A DNA stretch of 34,603 bases from NCBI RefSeq assembly GCF_001570365.1, contig NZ_BBYK01000088.1:1-34603 (forward strand). The letters are read 5' to 3'. The translations under genes and the position numbers were made by a program. Under the pieces are notes generated by a model, which did no database searches, was not told where the DNA came from, and was given only the letters and a program-made list of their open reading frames with translations. Within the stretch, counting starts at the first letter, position 1. Every line of letters begins with the position of its first letter. Origin of the DNA: Microtetraspora fusca (lineage in GTDB: Bacteria; Actinomycetota; Actinomycetes; Streptosporangiales; Streptosporangiaceae). Positions 16,735-25,412 of the stretch are shown here, one piece after another.

Positions 16735-16756
16735 CCGGATGATTAATTGGCACCCG
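16662..16756 (+). repeat. Right copy of the ~95-bp direct repeat (matches 4969-5063)
   Basis: Covers the last codons and stop of the recombinase fragment and continues to ATTAATTGGCACCCGCA, where a second recombinase remnant begins. Same orientation as the left copy. See 4969-5063 for the comparison. Confidence 0.7.
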
Positions 16757-17089
16757 CACCGGTCGCGTCCGCGGCCCGCTGTTCCTGGCCCAGCGCCGCC
16801 CCGTCCCGGCCCGCCGCCCCGCACCAGAGCACATCTGCCCGCACACCGGCCGGCCCCGGCTCGGCTACGACCGCGTCCGCGTTCTGATGGAAACCCACCT
16901 CGGCCTCGACCCCCACCAGCTACGCCACTCGGCGGCCACCCGCCTCGGAGAGGCCAAGGTCCCGCTCCAGCTCATCATGGCCAGACCGGCCACAAGAACC
17001 CTCGCACCGCCATGCGCTACACCCGGCCCGGCAGCGAGGCCATCGCCGAGGTCACCGGCATTCTCGCCCCGCCCACACGCACTCACTGA
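16743..17089 (+). pseudogene. 3' fragment of a second tyrosine recombinase, frameshifted
   Basis: Directly after the repeat one frame reads GTRTGRVRGPLFLAQRRPVP, then CPHTGRPRLGYDRVRVLME, DPHQLRHSAATRLGEAKV and PLQLIMA. Around 16980-16990 the similarity jumps frame to KTGHKN-like GHKNPRTAMRYTRPGSEAI and ends at 17089. This is the C-terminal half of a different actinomycete integrase (HQLRHS and GHKNPRTAMRY are the His-x-x-Arg and Tyr boxes). The N-terminal half is missing. The intergenic bases 17090-17297 hold nothing I can support. Confidence 0.72.
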
Positions 17090-17297
17090 CATCCCACGCG
17101 GACCGGGGCGAGCCACCAGCGCCGCAGGCTCGTCCATCCATGATCATCTCTAGCGCGAATTTCTGCACCAATCCTCCAAGCAGTCTCGAAGGCCGAGGGA
17201 AGGGCCTGGACGAACTGCGGGGATGGCCGTGTAGCTGTCGGGATGCCCAGTCATTCGACCGGGATAGGGCAAGCAGTCATCTTGGCAGGTCTCTGCG

Positions 17298-20048
17298 TCA
17301 GCGCGTCCGGCTGGGCGAATGGATCGGTGCGTCTCGGAGTTCCTTGCGTGAGCTGATGCCGAGCTTGCCGAAGACCTTGCGCAGATGCCATTCGACGGTG
17401 CGGGCGCTGATGTACAGCTCGGCACCAATCTCCGCGTTGGTGCGGCCGTCTTTCGCCATGCGGGCGATGTGCTCCTCCTGCGGAGTGAGCTCGTCGACGG
17501 TGTCGGCGGTGCGCTTGCGCACCTTCTCGCCGGTCGCCAGCAGTTCGTGTCTGGCCCGTTCGGCGAAGCCGTCGGCGCCCATCTCGGTGAACTCCTCGAA
17601 GGCATGCTTCAGCTGGTGACGAGCGTCCACGCGGCGGCGTTCGCGGCGCAGCCACTCGCCGTACACCAGCCGGGTTCTGGCCAGTTCGAACCTCAGGCGG
17701 GTCCGGCTGAGGTGGTCGACGGCCTCGGCGTAGGACCGGTCGGCTTCGTCTCCGCTGCTGACGAGGGCTCGTGCGCGGGCTTCCAGGCCGGTCGCCCACT
17801 CCAGATCGGAGCCCGCGGTGTACGTCCCGAGACGTGCGAGGGCTGTTTCCGCGATCGCGGTCGCGCCGCTGCGGACCGCGGCCTCGACCAGATCGGGCAG
17901 CGCCTGCGCGGTGAACGGGCCGAGGTCACCGGTAGCGGCCCGCTCGGCGGCGGCCGTCGCCTCGGCATAGTGCCCCAAGCCCAGGTGGAGCAGCGCCGTG
18001 GCGCGCTCGGTGAAGTACAGGCCGAGCCCTTCGCCGCGCGCGGTGGCCTCGGCGGCCGCCTCCGTGAGCAGCGGCAACGCTTGCGCCGCGTGCCCCTGGT
18101 AGGCGAGGAGGAAGAAGTCGCCGTAGGAGGCCCTGCGGGTGCCGGTGGCCTCCTTGACCGTCGACTCCTCCAGACCCAGCTCCTTGGCGTGCGCCACGTC
18201 GCCCCGCCACAGCGCGATGACCCGGCGGACGTTGAGCGCGTTGATGAGCGGCACGAGCGCGCCGTTGGCGCGGGCCAGGTCGGCGTGCCGGGCGTTCGAT
18301 GCCTCCCAGCGGTCGTAGTCCCACAACGACAACGCGGCGTTCGCGACCAGCACACCGCAGCGCAACCACAGGTCGGGCGGCACCGTGTCGTCGAGGAACC
18401 CGGTGACCGCCTTGCGCAGCAGCGGGCGCCCGGCCTCGGTCCCGGTGGTGATGACGGTTGCCAGGCCGTCGAGCAGATGGTCGGCGGCGGTCGGCGCTCC
18501 AGGCGCGGGAGGTGTAGTGCGTGCGGTGGCGGAGACTGTGGCCAGATCGCCGTCGGCAGCCGCGAGGCGACCGGCGACGAGGGCCGCGCTCCAGGCGTCG
18601 AGCAGGGTGTGCCGGGCGAGCCTGCCGTCCAGGGGCTCGAGCCGCTGGGCAGCGCGGAGCAGCGCCGCCGGTGCTTCTCGTCCGGAGTGGGCGGCGCGGT
18701 CGGTGAGTCCGCGGATCAGGTAGATGCGGGCGCTCTGCAGGTCGTCGACCGGGAGGGCTTCGGCTCTGGCGAGCAGGCCGAGCGCGGACTCGAAGTCGCC
18801 CGCGTTGAGGCCGGCCTGGGCCGCGGCCAGCGTGCGCTCGATCTTCAGCCCTGGGTCCGTGGTCAGCTCGGAGGAGCGCCGCAGCAGCGCCGCCGCGGCC
18901 GCGATCCCGCCGCGGGATGCCACCCCCTCGGAGACGTCGGCGAGCTCGGCGGCGAGCCGGTCGTCCGGACCGGCCGCCGCCGCGGCCAGGTGCCAAACCC
19001 GGCGCTGCCGATCGCCGCCGCTGTCCAAGGCATCGGCGAGGGCGCGATGTACGGCACGGCGGTCCTCACCGCTGCCTGCGGCGTAGGCGGCCGAGCGCAC
19101 CAGTGGGTGCCGGAATCGGACACTTCGGCCGATCTCGACGAGTTGCGCCTCCTGCGCCGGGGCCGCCTGCTGTGGTCCGAAGCCGAGTTCCTGCGCGGCG
19201 CGCCAGAACAGGGCGGCGTCACCGGTGGGGTCGGCCGCCGCCAGCAGGAGCAGCATCCGGGTGGAGTCGGGCATGGCGCGGATGCGTTGCTCGAATCGGT
19301 CCTGCAGGGCACCGGTTCCGACCGCTGGAAGGGCGAATCCGCCGAGGAGTTCGGCCCGGCCGCTGCGGGACAGCTCCAGCAGGGCCAGGGGGTTGCCGCG
19401 GGTCTCGGCCACGATGCGGTCGGCGATCCGGGCGTCGAGCCGGCCCGGGGTCGTCGCGGCCAGGAGCGCCCGGGCGTCCGCTTCGCCCAGCCCGTCGACG
19501 GTCAGAGCGGGCAGGCCGGCCAGGAGCGTGTCCTGGTTCGGTTCCCGGACGGCGAAGACCAGGAGGACCGATTCGGCGAGCAGGCGCCGGGCGACGAACC
19601 CGAGTACCTGCCGGGTGGCCATGTCGAGCCATTGGGCGTCGTCGACGAGGCAGACGAGCGGCCGCTCCGCGGCCGTCTCCGCGAGCAGGCTCAGCACCGC
19701 CAGACCGAGAACGAGCTTGCCGGGGGCCGCTCCGGTGATGTTGCCGAACGCCACGTCCAGCGCCTGTCGCTGGGGCGCCGGGAGCGCGCCGGCCGAGGCG
19801 AGCACGGGGGCGCAGAGTTGGTGGAGTGCGGCGAACGGCAGGTCGAGTTCGGACTCGACGCCGGTGATCCGGGCGATCCTGCAGCCGGTCGCCTGCTGCT
19901 CCAGGTAGTGCAGCAGCGTGGTCTTGCCCGCGCCGGCCTCGCCTCGCAGGACAAGCACGGCGCTCTCGCCTTCCTTGACGCGCCGCAGCGCCTGATCCAA
20001 CCGCTCACGCTCCTGTTGGCGTCCTCGGAGGATCGGCGCTGCTGCCAC
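17298..20048 (-). CDS. LuxR family regulator with AAA ATPase domain (LAL type)
   Basis: 916 residues from GTG 20048. The N-terminal ATPase has Walker A GEAGAGKT (36-43) and Walker B LVCLVDDAQW (131-140). A long alpha-helical TPR-like middle (about 330-840) is rich in Ala and Leu. The C-terminal LuxR helix-turn-helix runs from about 852 (LTPQEEHIARMAKDGRTNAE, then TVEWHLRKVFGKLGISSRKE). Length and order match the MalT-like LAL regulators of actinomycetes, which often activate catabolic or secondary-metabolic genes. It follows three genes on the same strand with 16 bases to spare, so it probably belongs to that operon and controls it. Sensed ligand unknown. Confidence 0.9.
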   Translation of the reverse strand: MAAAPILRGRQQERERLDQALRRVKEGESAVLVLRGEAGAGKTTLLHYLEQQATGCRIARITGVESELDLPFAALHQLCAPVLASAGALPAPQRQALDVAFGNITGAAPGKLVLGLAVLSLLAETAAERPLVCLVDDAQWLDMATRQVLGFVARRLLAESVLLVFAVREPNQDTLLAGLPALTVDGLGEADARALLAATTPGRLDARIADRIVAETRGNPLALLELSRSGRAELLGGFALPAVGTGALQDRFEQRIRAMPDSTRMLLLLAAADPTGDAALFWRAAQELGFGPQQAAPAQEAQLVEIGRSVRFRHPLVRSAAYAAGSGEDRRAVHRALADALDSGGDRQRRVWHLAAAAAGPDDRLAAELADVSEGVASRGGIAAAAALLRRSSELTTDPGLKIERTLAAAQAGLNAGDFESALGLLARAEALPVDDLQSARIYLIRGLTDRAAHSGREAPAALLRAAQRLEPLDGRLARHTLLDAWSAALVAGRLAAADGDLATVSATARTTPPAPGAPTAADHLLDGLATVITTGTEAGRPLLRKAVTGFLDDTVPPDLWLRCGVLVANAALSLWDYDRWEASNARHADLARANGALVPLINALNVRRVIALWRGDVAHAKELGLEESTVKEATGTRRASYGDFFLLAYQGHAAQALPLLTEAAAEATARGEGLGLYFTERATALLHLGLGHYAEATAAAERAATGDLGPFTAQALPDLVEAAVRSGATAIAETALARLGTYTAGSDLEWATGLEARARALVSSGDEADRSYAEAVDHLSRTRLRFELARTRLVYGEWLRRERRRVDARHQLKHAFEEFTEMGADGFAERARHELLATGEKVRKRTADTVDELTPQEEHIARMAKDGRTNAEIGAELYISARTVEWHLRKVFGKLGISSRKELRDAPIHSPSRTR

Positions 20049-20064
20049 GCGTCGATTCTAATGA

Positions 20065-20955
20065 TCACCCGCGGGGCGACACCAGATCGCTCAGGAACTC
20101 GTCGACGAGCTCCGCGAACTGGCGCGGGTACTGGAACAGGAACCCGTGTCCGGCGTCGGAGAAGATCCGCAGGCGGGCGTTCGGCAGGTGGTCGGCGAGC
20201 ACCTGGGAGTTGACCGTCGGGATCATCGGGTCGTTGTCACCGGCGGCCACCAGCGTGGGCTGGGTGATCCCGGCGAGGCGGGCAAGCCGACTCGGGTCCG
20301 GGATGCCCCACTCGACGATCGCGTCGTACTGGGCGCGGGCGACCTCGGGCCCGGTGGGCTTGTCGGGATTCTCGGTCCGGCTGAAGACGCGCTGGGCGTA
20401 CTGCATGCCGAGCGCCCGGCTGGTCTCGGTGATGCCGAAGAAGATGTGCAGGAGTTCGTCCAGACCACCGTCGATCTGGTTCGCGGCTCGCTCGATGTCG
20501 AGGGTCCAGCCGTGCATCTGCGGCCCGCCCCGGGGACCGGTCCCCGCCAGAACGATGCGCCGGACCGCGCGCGGCCGGAGCAGTGCGACCTCCTGGGCGA
20601 CCATGCCGCCCAGCGAGAAGCCGAGAAGGTCGACGTGGTCGAGTTTCAGCGCGTCGAGGAAGGCGATGGCGTCCCGAGCCATCTGCGTGACCGTGACCGG
20701 CACCTGGCCCGAGGTCAGCCCGACTCCGGTGTTGTCGAGCAGGATCACCTCCCGCCCCGCAGCGAGGGTGTCGACCAGGATCGGGTCCCAGTTGTCGAGG
20801 TTGCCACGGAAATGCTGAAGGAACAGCAGGGGCGGCTGCCCTGTGTCGGCGGCGCCGAAGCGGCGGTAGGCGTAGGTCACCCCGTTGGCGGCGGTGACGT
20901 CGAGGATGGGTGCGGTGAGCTGCGTGAGCTCCGGGCCGCGGATGAGGGTCGTCAT
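20065..20955 (-). CDS. Alpha/beta hydrolase (serine nucleophile)
   Basis: 296 residues from ATG 20955, preceded by AAGGACG. A classical alpha/beta-hydrolase: oxyanion-strand LLFLQHFRGNLDNW, nucleophile elbow LLGFSLGGMVAQEVA (Ser in G-F-S-L-G), acid region LVAAGDNDPMIP, and catalytic His in FSDAGHGFLFQYP. LLDNTGVGLTSG is typical of non-heme-haloperoxidase/esterase-like members encoded beside regulators. Substrate not readable. It is third in a four-gene minus-strand operon, 13 bases after the VOC gene and 16 before the LAL regulator. Confidence 0.87.
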   Translation of the reverse strand: MTTLIRGPELTQLTAPILDVTAANGVTYAYRRFGAADTGQPPLLFLQHFRGNLDNWDPILVDTLAAGREVILLDNTGVGLTSGQVPVTVTQMARDAIAFLDALKLDHVDLLGFSLGGMVAQEVALLRPRAVRRIVLAGTGPRGGPQMHGWTLDIERAANQIDGGLDELLHIFFGITETSRALGMQYAQRVFSRTENPDKPTGPEVARAQYDAIVEWGIPDPSRLARLAGITQPTLVAAGDNDPMIPTVNSQVLADHLPNARLRIFSDAGHGFLFQYPRQFAELVDEFLSDLVSPRG

Positions 20956-20968
20956 GATGCGTCCGTCC

Positions 20969-21637
20969 TTATCGGGGAAGTTCGTCGCCGTGGCGCTCGG
21001 CGACCATGTAGGCCGCGTACCATTCCGGCCAGTTCTCGTCGTAGGCGCCGCCGTTGCGGGCCTCGTGCTCACCGTGCGCGGCCGCCGCACTCTTGAGCGC
21101 TTCGACCAGGTCGTTCACCGACGCGTACTCCGTGGCGGTGGTGTCGACGCGCCCGGGGAGCCGGGTCGTCACCTCCTGGATCAGGTACGCGTTGCCGTCC
21201 GGGTCGCGGAAGGTCGCGAAGGATCCGTAGCTGGCGCGATCGGTCGCGGGACCGTCGGCCTGGCCGTCGGGGACCTGGCCGAACTGCGCTCCCGGGGCTT
21301 GCGGATGGAAGACGTCGCTGACGTCGACGCCGAGGGCCACGAGCCGGTCGCGGGCCGCGACGACATCCGAGACCACCAGGTAGATGCCTTCGGCGGTGCC
21401 AGGCTGCTGGTGGGTGATCAGGGTGCCGAACTGGATGGACGCGGGCGAACCGGGAGGCGTCACCTGGACGACGCGGAAGCCGTTGTCGAAGGCGAAGTCG
21501 GCATCGAGGCGCCAGCCGAGGTCCTGGTAGAACCGCTTCGAGCGGTCGACGTCGGAGACCGGGATCACGACGGCTTCGAGCTTCAGGTCCGCCTGCTTCG
21601 TGGCGGTCGGCTCGGTGGCGAGTGTGGTGGTGGTCAT
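20969..21637 (-). CDS. VOC (glyoxalase/dioxygenase-fold) family protein
   Basis: 222 residues from ATG 21637 (AAAGG eight bases upstream). A vicinal-oxygen-chelate domain is visible: VVIPVSDVDRSKRFYQDLGW, IYLVVSDVVAARDRL, ATFRDPDGNAYLIQEVTTRL. The metal-ligand pattern looks incomplete (the Glu of YLIQE is present; the first ligand position holds no His), so it may bind rather than turn over its ligand. A ~55-residue C-terminal extension (VNDLVEALKSAAAAHGEHEA) is added; such tails occur in VOC proteins of unknown role. It lies five bases after the previous gene. Confidence 0.85.
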   Translation of the reverse strand: MTTTTLATEPTATKQADLKLEAVVIPVSDVDRSKRFYQDLGWRLDADFAFDNGFRVVQVTPPGSPASIQFGTLITHQQPGTAEGIYLVVSDVVAARDRLVALGVDVSDVFHPQAPGAQFGQVPDGQADGPATDRASYGSFATFRDPDGNAYLIQEVTTRLPGRVDTTATEYASVNDLVEALKSAAAAHGEHEARNGGAYDENWPEWYAAYMVAERHGDELPR

Positions 21638-21642
21638 GGTTT

Positions 21643-22479
21643 TCACCTTTCAGTGTTGGTGTGGTGGCGGTCCCACCAGTCGAGGACCAGGGAGGCGTAG
21701 GGCTTGGGGGCCTCTTCCCAGATGAAGTGACCCGCGTCGACGATGTCGAGGCTGCTGTTGGGCAGCCGGGCGGCGAGGAACTCGCCGTGCGCGGGCGGGA
21801 CGACCTGGTCCCGCTCGGGTGCGATGATCCGGACCGGCGTCCGGATATCCGGGAGCACCTGCTCCAGGGCTCTGAGCTCGGTCGGGTAGGTGCGGACGTA
21901 CCGCATCGACTCGGCGAACCGTCGACCGGCGTACGACGCGAGGTAGTCCTCTCGCACGTGGTCGGCGAGCGGTACGGCAGGGAAGATGTTGTCCAGGGTC
22001 GCCTTCATGACGGTGTGGGCGTTCTGCTCGTACCAGGTGATGTCGGGGTCCGACACCCAGCCCGCGAGCGGCTCGCCGAGTTCGAGGTCGGCGGATGCCC
22101 CGCCGCTGCCGATGACGACGCTGTGGAAACGGCCCGGCTGTTGCGCCGCCGCGAACAGGGAGGCGCTGGTGCCGATGTCCGGGCCGACGATGTGCACCTG
22201 GTCGAGCCCGAGCGCGTCCAGGATCCGGTGCACGAACGCGCCGGCGGTTCGCGGGGTGAGCACGTCCGGACGGCCTTGCGACTGTCCGAAACCGGGCAGG
22301 TCGACGGCCACGATGTGAACATCGGCCGCCAACTCCGCCCAGGTGGGCTCGAAGGCGTACACGCTCTCGGGCCATGGGCTGAGCAGGAGCGCGTGCGTGT
22401 CGCGTTGCTCGCTCTCGGCATAGCGGACGGTGAGCCCGTCCACGGTGATGGTCTTGGGGTTGATCGGTGAGTTGTTCAT
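21643..22479 (-). CDS. Alpha/beta hydrolase with Asp nucleophile (epoxide hydrolase/dehalogenase-like)
   Basis: 278 residues from ATG 22479, with AAAGGAGAG just upstream. The nucleophile elbow reads VHIVGPDIGTSAS: the G-x-Nu-x-G position is Asp rather than Ser. This is the pattern of epoxide hydrolases and haloalkane dehalogenases. The His is in DIVDAGHFIWEEAP, and the acid region in RIIAPERDQVVPPAHGEF. LLLSPWPESVYAFEPTW replaces the usual HGxP oxyanion segment. First gene of the operon hydrolase, VOC, hydrolase, LAL regulator. Substrate unknown. Confidence 0.85.
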   Translation of the reverse strand: MNNSPINPKTITVDGLTVRYAESEQRDTHALLLSPWPESVYAFEPTWAELAADVHIVAVDLPGFGQSQGRPDVLTPRTAGAFVHRILDALGLDQVHIVGPDIGTSASLFAAAQQPGRFHSVVIGSGGASADLELGEPLAGWVSDPDITWYEQNAHTVMKATLDNIFPAVPLADHVREDYLASYAGRRFAESMRYVRTYPTELRALEQVLPDIRTPVRIIAPERDQVVPPAHGEFLAARLPNSSLDIVDAGHFIWEEAPKPYASLVLDWWDRHHTNTER

Positions 22480-22515
22480 GCTCGCTCTCCTTTATGAGCT
22501 CGGGAAGGGGCCTGG

Positions 22516-22566
22516 TCAGCTGGCGAGGAACGTCAGCAGCGCCTTGTTGACCTCGCCAGAGGGCCG
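22516..22566 (-). pseudogene. Possible C-terminal scrap of another alpha/beta hydrolase
   Basis: The last codons before a stop read RPSGEVNKALLTFLAS, which resembles the closing helix of epoxide-hydrolase-like proteins (P-E-x-x-N-x-x-L-L-x-F-L). Nothing upstream in the frame supports the rest of such a gene. Weak evidence; could be chance. The remaining intergenic bases to 22835 probably contain the divergent promoters. Confidence 0.2.
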
Positions 22567-22835
22567 CGACCTCGGCTGAGTTCCCGCCCCCTCCTGCAAG
22601 CCTGGCCATGACGGCCCTTCCTTTGCTGTTGCGGTTGTGCTGCCAGCCTCGTCCCGCGGCGGTGCCGTCGCACCAGGGAGACCCCCTGGCCCCGCCCCGA
22701 ACCTCTCGTGCCGGAACGACGAGCAGGCCGGGGCCCCGGGCCGGGCACCAGGCACGGGGATGTCACGGATGCGATGACACAGGCTGTGCGGCATGGTCGG
22801 AAGGCAAGGCGACACGAGCGGAAAGGTGCGCAGAC

Positions 22836-24200
22836 ATGAGCGAGACCAGCGAATGCGACGTCGTAGTGATCGGCTTGGGCCCCGGCGGCGAGCACGTGGC
22901 CGGAAGCCTGGCCAAGGCCGGGCTGTCGGTCGTGGGCGTGGACGAACGACTGGTCGGCGGAGAGTGCCCCTACTTCGGGTGCATCCCGACCAAGATGATG
23001 ATCGCCGCGGCCGACAAGCTGCGCGCGACCCGGCTCGTCGAGGGCCGCGCCGGATCGGCGGCCGTCACCCCGGACTGGAAGCCGGTCGCGGACCGGATCC
23101 GCAAGGAGGCCACCGACGACTGGAACGACCAGGTCGCGGTGGACCGGCTGGTCGACGCCGGCGGCGTCTTCGCCCGCGGCCGCGGCCGGATCACCGCGCC
23201 CGGCACGGTCACCGTCACCGGCCCCGACGGGTCACTGACGTCGTACACCGCCCGGCGAGGCATCGTGCTCAACACCGGGACCTCCCCGGCCGCGCCACCG
23301 ATCCCCGGGCTCGTGGACACGCCGTACTGGACCAACCGGGATGTCGTCCGGCTGACCGAGCCGCCGGCCTCGCTGGCGGTGCTCGGCGGCGGCGCGATCG
23401 GCTGCGAGATCGCGCAGGCCTTCGCCGCCTTCGGCGTCGAGGTGACCGTGATCGAGGCCGCCGACCGGTTGCTCGCGGTCGAGGAGCCAGAGGCCTCCGC
23501 GGCCGTGGCGAAGGCGTTCGCGGCCGAAGGCATCACAGTGCGCACGTCGGCGCGGGCCCAGCGGGTCGAGCACGACGGCGATGGCTTCCGGATCCGGCTC
23601 GCCGACGGCGCAGTCACGGCCGAGCGCCTGCTGGTCGCCGCGGGCCGACGCAACAACCTGCGCGATCTCGGCCTGGAGCACATCGGACTGGATCCGCAGG
23701 CGCGGGTGCTGGACCCGGACGAGCGGATGCGGGTGGCCGAGGGCGTCTGGGCCATCGGCGACATCACCGGCAAGGGCGCGTTCACGCACATGTCGATGTA
23801 CCAGGCCGACGTGGCGGTCCGGGACCTCACCGGCGCCGACGGCCCGTGGGCGGACTACCGGGCCGTCGGCCGCGTCACCTTCACGTCCCCCGAGGTCGGC
23901 TCGGTCGGACTGACCGAGACCGCCGCACGCGAACGCGGCATCAACGTCCGGACAGCGACCGCCGACTTGGGGACCCGCGGCTGGATCGCCGAGGAGACGG
24001 GTCCGATCAAGCTGATCGCGGACGCGGACCGGGGCGTGCTGATCGGCGGCACCGTCGTCGGAAGCGCGGGCGGTGAGGTGCTGGCCGCGCTCGTAACAGC
24101 GATCCACGCGGAGGTCCCGGTCAGCACACTGGCCGGGATGCACTTCGCGTACCCGACCTTCCACCGCGCGCTCCAGCCTGTCCTCCGTGCCCTTATCTGA
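22836..24200 (+). CDS. FAD-dependent pyridine nucleotide-disulfide oxidoreductase
   Basis: 454 residues from ATG 22836, with GAAAGG upstream. FAD-binding motif VVVIGLGPGGEHVAG (about 9-23). Redox-active pair Cys44 and Cys49 in GGECPYFGCIPTK. NAD(P) fold LAVLGGGAIGCEIAQAF. Second FAD motif GVWAIGDITGKGAFTHMSMY. It belongs with mercuric reductase/dihydrolipoamide dehydrogenase relatives. The C-terminal dimerisation segment reads MHFAYPTFHRAL instead of the HAHPTxxE of true lipoamide dehydrogenases, so the His-Glu dyad appears absent and the physiological acceptor is likely different. It is divergent from the hydrolase operon. Confidence 0.88.
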   Translation: MSETSECDVVVIGLGPGGEHVAGSLAKAGLSVVGVDERLVGGECPYFGCIPTKMMIAAADKLRATRLVEGRAGSAAVTPDWKPVADRIRKEATDDWNDQVAVDRLVDAGGVFARGRGRITAPGTVTVTGPDGSLTSYTARRGIVLNTGTSPAAPPIPGLVDTPYWTNRDVVRLTEPPASLAVLGGGAIGCEIAQAFAAFGVEVTVIEAADRLLAVEEPEASAAVAKAFAAEGITVRTSARAQRVEHDGDGFRIRLADGAVTAERLLVAAGRRNNLRDLGLEHIGLDPQARVLDPDERMRVAEGVWAIGDITGKGAFTHMSMYQADVAVRDLTGADGPWADYRAVGRVTFTSPEVGSVGLTETAARERGINVRTATADLGTRGWIAEETGPIKLIADADRGVLIGGTVVGSAGGEVLAALVTAIHAEVPVSTLAGMHFAYPTFHRALQPVLRALI

Positions 24201-24310
24201 ACCAGGAATTCGTCAGCAGGAAGAACCCCGTACCGCTCCAGGCCCCGCCGTACGCTTGCAGATGGCGTGGCTGTCGACCCTCCACCACGTGAACCACTGC
24301 GTACGGCGAG

Positions 24311-24337
24311 GCCCGGCGGTGGCTGCTTCCGCCGGGC
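24311..24337 (+). terminator. Candidate terminator after the flavin reductase gene
   Basis: A perfect 9-bp stem (24311-24319 with 24329-24337), loop nine bases, 110 bases after the stop codon. No T tract follows. The remaining intergenic 24201-24443 holds nothing else that I can support. Confidence 0.4.
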
Positions 24338-24443
24338 ACGGTCTGGCGCAGCTAGTGGTAGAAGTTGCCCGGCGAGCCGGCGCTGAGCCAAACAGGTTTA
24401 CGGCCTCGGCTTTCCGGCGTGGTGCTGCTCGTGTATCTGTGGC

Positions 24444-24701
24444 TCAGATCTCGCGAAGCGCTGCTTCCGAGGGGGAACCCGGTTCGACGGTGTAGAGGCC
24501 GAGCGTCTGGCGTGGCGCGCCGGCTGGGGTGAATGCCTCGAAGCCGAGGGTGAGTTCGCCGGTGAGCGGGTGGCGGTAGCGCTTGGCGCCGTACATGGGC
24601 CGGTACACGTCCTGGTCGGCCCACATGCGGCGGAAGTCGGGGTCGGTGGTCGGGTCCTCGACGATGCGGATGAGCCGGTCGGTGCCGGGCTGGTCGGCGT
24701 G
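24444..24701 (-). pseudogene. C-terminal fragment of an MmyB-type transcriptional regulator
   Basis: The minus-strand codons read LIRIVEDPTTDPDFRRMWAD, QDVYRPMYGAKRYRHPLTGE, LTLGFEAFTPAG, QTLGLYTVEPGSPSEAALRE and a stop. This is the last third of the ligand-binding domain that follows an XRE helix-turn-helix in MmyB regulators. The DNA-binding domain and the front of the sensing domain are missing. Similarity stops at about 24705, where an oppositely oriented SDR fragment begins, so the two genes are fused tail-outward at a deletion point. Confidence 0.7.
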
Positions 24702-25007
24702 GCCGGGTTCTCCGGCTACACCGCCACCAAGGCGGCCGCGATCGCGATGACCAAGAGTTCGGCGCTGGAGGCTGCGTCCTACGGCGTCCGCATCAATGCC
24801 GTGGCACCCGGTCTGGTGGAGACGCCGATGATCGCCTCGCAGGACAGGGACTCCGAGCCCATGAAGTCGATCATCGCATCCCACCCGATGGGGCGGATCG
24901 CCACCGCGGGCGAGATCGCGGACGCCGTGGTGTGGCTCAGCTCCGACAAGGCGAGCTTCGTCACCGGCGTGGTGGTCCCCGTTGACGGCGGATACACGGT
25001 GCCCTAA
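24702..25007 (+). pseudogene. C-terminal fragment of a short-chain dehydrogenase/reductase
   Basis: Frame: AGFSGYTATKAAAIAMTKSS with the Tyr-x3-Lys catalytic pair, RINAVAPGLVETPM, and the closing VTGVVVPVDGGYTVP before TAA. About 100 of the usual ~250 residues remain. The Rossmann NAD(P)-binding half (TGxxxGxG) is absent, so it cannot work as an oxidoreductase. The junction lies exactly where the MmyB fragment begins. A strong hairpin follows the stop. Confidence 0.78.
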
Positions 25008-25017
25008 GGCCGGGAGC

Positions 25018-25044
25018 CCGCACCAGGGACCTCTCCTGGTGCGG
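25018..25044 (+). terminator. Hairpin terminator after the SDR remnant
   Basis: A perfect 10-bp stem (25018-25027 with 25035-25044) and a seven-base loop, ten bases after the TAA of the SDR remnant. It probably terminated the original SDR gene. The bases from here to 25247 contain no supported gene. Confidence 0.6.
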
Positions 25045-25247
25045 ACGCCGCGCCGCGACTGCGAAAGAAGGGCGCATGTCCGCACTCGCTTCACGGCTGG
25101 TCGCAAACCGGCGCCGCCCTCGACATGCCCGGGTACGGGCCAGGGTGTTTGACGGATGCGAGCCGCGGTCCTGAAGCGCGACCGTGAAGTCACGGCAAGC
25201 TTGGCGGCCCCACCGGCGGGCCGCGGACGCAGGAAGGAACCACGGTC

Positions 25248-25412
25248 GTGGACTACAGGCGTGAGGTCGTGATGACACCCATCTCCACCGGCGGCAACGT
25301 GGTCCAGACGCGGCCGGTGTGCATGTACCCGCTCGTCGCCCGCTACCAGCGTTACGGCAGCGTCAACGAGGCGTTGAGCTTCGCCTGCCGTAAGGGCTTC
25401 GGATCCGGCTGA
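25248..25412 (+). pseudogene. C-terminal scrap resembling tannase/feruloyl esterase
   Basis: From GTG 25248: YRREVVMTPISTGGNVVQTR, then PVCMYPLVARYQRYGSVNEA and LSFACRKG, ending TGA 25412. The R-P-x-C-x-Y-P-x-V-A-R-Y...G-S-x-x-x-A-x-x-F-x-C pattern is how I remember the end of tannase/feruloyl esterase proteins, where the two cysteines form a disulfide. Only ~50 of 500 or more residues exist. AGGAAGGA about ten bases before the GTG could let it be translated as a short peptide. Confidence 0.45.

Noticed and set aside
17385-20213. 942-codon open frame on the plus strand
   Set aside because: It lies antisense to the LAL regulator. The translation is a Gly/Arg/Ala-rich shadow typical of GC-rich DNA and has no domain.
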